From positions 1 to 35,566 of the forward strand of contig SVSQ01000012.1 of the NCBI GenBank assembly GCA_015064245.1: a DNA stretch of 35,566 nucleotides, read 5' to 3'. The position numbers were made by a program, and so were the translations under genes. Of the stretch, positions 33,343 through 35,566 are shown one piece after another. Positions within the stretch are counted from its first letter, which is position 1; each line of letters begins with the position of its first letter. The notes under the pieces were generated by a model. It did no database searches and was not told the DNA's origin. It saw only the letters and a list, made by a program, of their open reading frames with translations. The stretch is from Oscillospiraceae bacterium (GTDB lineage: Bacteria; Bacillota; Clostridia; Oscillospirales; CAG-272).

Positions 33343-33504
33343 TTTTATATCCTCCAAATGAAAATTATTATTGATTTTTAGTGTGACTTGAAAAGTACAC
33401 AACACGATACAAATATTTTACACTATTTTTTTGAATTTTGCAATACCTATTTCATGTTTTTTTATAATGTTTTAATTTTTTTAACAATTTTTTTTCTTTA
33501 ATAC

Positions 33505-33533
33505 TTGAAAAACATGATTAAGTATAGTATAAT
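33505..33533 (+). promoter_or_regulatory. Putative promoter of glycyl-tRNA synthetase
   Basis: TTGAAA - 17 nt - TATAAT. Confidence 0.7.
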
Positions 33534-33588
33534 GTAGTAGTATAAATATTTCAGCCGCGCGCCAAAGCGGAAGAAAGGACAGATAAAA

Positions 33589-34986
33589 ATGAATAACACA
33601 GAAAAGACAATGGAAAAAGTAGTAGCTCTTTGTAAGACCAGAGGATTTATCTATCCCGGTTCTGAGATCTATGGCGGACTCGCTAACAGCTGGGACTACG
33701 GTCCTCTCGGAGTTGAGTTCAAGAACAACGTAAAGAAGGCTTGGTGGAAGAGATTCGTTCAGGAATCCAAGTATAACGTAGGACTTGACAGCGCCATTAT
33801 CATGAACCCCGAGGCATGGGTAGCTTCCGGTCACGTAGGCGGATTTTCCGATCCCCTTATGGACTGTAAGCAGTGCAAGATGCGTCACCGCGCAGATAAG
33901 CTGATCGAAGAGTATGCTTTTGAAAATAAAACGGACGATAATCCCGCAGGTTGGTCATTTGAAAAGATGGCGGAGTTCATCGCTGAGAAGGGGATATCCT
34001 GTCCCGGATGCGGCGGTAAGGAATTTACCGACATCAAGAAGTTCAACCTTATGTTCAAGACCTTCGTAGGAGTTACAGAGGATTCCTCTTCTACAGTATA
34101 TCTCCGTCCTGAGACTGCTCAGGGTATCTTCGTAAACTTCCCTAACATCGCAAGAACCACAAGAAAGAAGCTCCCCTTCGGTGTTTGCCAGATCGGTAAG
34201 AGCTTCCGTAACGAGATCACTCCCGGTAACTTTACATTCCGTACAAGAGAGTTCGAGCAGATGGAGCTGGAGTTCTTCTGCAAGCCCGATACTGACCTTG
34301 AATGGTTCGCTTACTGGAAGGACTACTGCAAGCAGTTCCTTCTTGACCTCGGCATGAAGGAGGAGAACCTTAAGCTCCGCGATCACGATCCGGATGAGCT
34401 CTCCTTCTATTCCAAGGCGACTACGGACTTCGAGTACCTCTTCCCATTCGGATGGGGTGAGCTTTGGGGTATTGCTGACCGTACAAATTACGACCTGTCT
34501 CAGCACGCTGAGCACAGCGGTAAGGACCTTACTTACTTTGATCCCGAGACAAACGAGCATTATATTCCTTACGTCGTTGAGCCTTCTCTGGGCGCAGACC
34601 GCGTAGCTCTTGCATTCCTCGTTGAAGCGTACGATGAAGAGGTTATCGACGCTGAAAAGAACGATGTGAGAGTCGTTCTTCACTTCCATCCCGCTCTTGC
34701 TCCCGTTAAGGCAGCCATCCTTCCCCTTTCCAAGAAGCTCTCCGAGGGCGCTGAAAAGGTATTTGAGGATCTTGCTAAGTACTTCAACGTTGAGTATGAC
34801 GAGGCAGGCTCTATCGGTAAGCGTTACCGCCGTCAGGACGAGATCGGAACACCCTTCTGCATCACATACGACTTCGAGTCTGAGACAGACGGTTGCGTAA
34901 CTGTTCGTGACAGAGACACTATGGAGCAGGTAAGACTTCCTATCGCAGAGCTTAAGAATTATATCGAAGAGAAGATTCAGTTTTAA
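33589..34986 (+). CDS. glyS: Glycyl-tRNA synthetase, single-chain (alpha2) type
   Basis: [80 protein letters not shown]. Confidence 0.97.
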   Translation: MNNTEKTMEKVVALCKTRGFIYPGSEIYGGLANSWDYGPLGVEFKNNVKKAWWKRFVQESKYNVGLDSAIIMNPEAWVASGHVGGFSDPLMDCKQCKMRHRADKLIEEYAFENKTDDNPAGWSFEKMAEFIAEKGISCPGCGGKEFTDIKKFNLMFKTFVGVTEDSSSTVYLRPETAQGIFVNFPNIARTTRKKLPFGVCQIGKSFRNEITPGNFTFRTREFEQMELEFFCKPDTDLEWFAYWKDYCKQFLLDLGMKEENLKLRDHDPDELSFYSKATTDFEYLFPFGWGELWGIADRTNYDLSQHAEHSGKDLTYFDPETNEHYIPYVVEPSLGADRVALAFLVEAYDEEVIDAEKNDVRVVLHFHPALAPVKAAILPLSKKLSEGAEKVFEDLAKYFNVEYDEAGSIGKRYRRQDEIGTPFCITYDFESETDGCVTVRDRDTMEQVRLPIAELKNYIEEKIQF

Positions 34987-35003
34987 TTCAATTCAATAAA
35001 TTA

Positions 35004-35037
35004 CAGAGCCGCTGAGTTTTTGCTCGGCGGCTCTGTT
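35004..35037 (+). terminator. Terminator hairpin after glyS
   Basis: CAGAGCCGCTGAG-tttttg-CTCGGCGGCTCTG. Confidence 0.75.
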
Positions 35038-35050
35038 GATTTAATGCTTC

Positions 35051-35566
35051 AAATTTTGATTTATAGGTGCGCTGTGAGTTTAGTGCGAACATCGCCTAGC
35101 GCACCCACTCGAAGCTTTCTCGCTGACACCGTCAGCGCTTTTTACTCCGCTTTGCTCCGAAAAAAGACCGAAATCTTCGCAGAGATTTGGTGGAGATTAA
35201 AGTTACTTTTAGCTGTAAAAATATTTGCCTGCAGGCACTCAGTTTTATAACCACGGTATCTGCCGCGTTGCTCTCGCAACACTCTAAAGCATTAAATCAA
35301 GCGAAAAACGGAACAAATATCCCGAAAATGCGAGTGTTTTACGAGCATTTTTGTAGAAATGACTGCAGTAACTCATTTTTTACAACCCAAAATTCGCTCC
35401 TGCTTTTGAGCGAATTTTCAGGGAATGATCGCACCTGTTTCTTTTTCTTTCTTTCGCCTACTTCTTTCTTTTTCTTCAGAAAGAAAAGGAAAGAAATAGG
35501 CATTTAAAATTATTTTTAAAGCAAAATATCCGTCTTAAACCTAATTAAAAGCAATTTGAAATTAAA
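35051..35566. repeat. Second copy (right-truncated by window end) of the 21189..21774 element
   Basis: AAATTTTGATTTATAGGTGCGC terminus; 45-nt identical core 35319..35363 = 21493..21537; 35519..35566 is exact reverse complement of 21226..21273. Confidence 0.9.

Noticed and set aside
33534-33588. T-box riboswitch upstream of glyS
   Set aside because: Only about 55 nt between the predicted -10 box and the start codon; no room for a T-box and no T-box consensus seen.

Overview
The window looks chromosomal and comes from a gut-type Clostridia/Oscillospirales-like Firmicute (inferred from gene content and style, not from a search). About 29 protein genes are supported. They include: a reductive-enzyme operon (fumarate-reductase-like flavoprotein, SDR, Old-Yellow-Enzyme-like reductase); a pyridoxamine kinase; an orphan AAA ATPase; a secreted PL8-type polysaccharide lyase; an ABC exporter with a MazG-like protein; an SfsA / FliB-like / alpha-beta hydrolase / PQ-loop cluster; an LMW-PTP with an unlisted 55-aa ORF; a metallophosphoesterase; a GH2 / PHP / TIGR02206-like / thioredoxin operon; a three-gene DUF1854 module with two Zn-ribbon ABC half-transporters; an unlisted 56-aa lipoprotein; a TetR/ABC-2 efflux operon; a membrane XRE regulator; MgtC; YdbC; a CD1247-like protein; EF-P; and glycyl-tRNA synthetase. 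The most unusual signals are: (1) a nearly identical 5' leader (26-nt palindromic block plus GGCGTAAG plus GTCATAAATATG ending at the start codon) in front of two unrelated genes, pyridoxamine kinase and sfsA; (2) a ~0.6-kb non-coding element with long imperfect terminal inverted repeats, present twice, whose conserved core folds into two hairpins, one with a tandem G-A mismatch; (3) modular palindromic MITE-like repeats sharing termini and cores, often abutting stop codons; (4) the DUF1854 plus paired ABC transporter module with no cyanophycin genes nearby. No CRISPR, rRNA, tRNA or transposase gene was seen.
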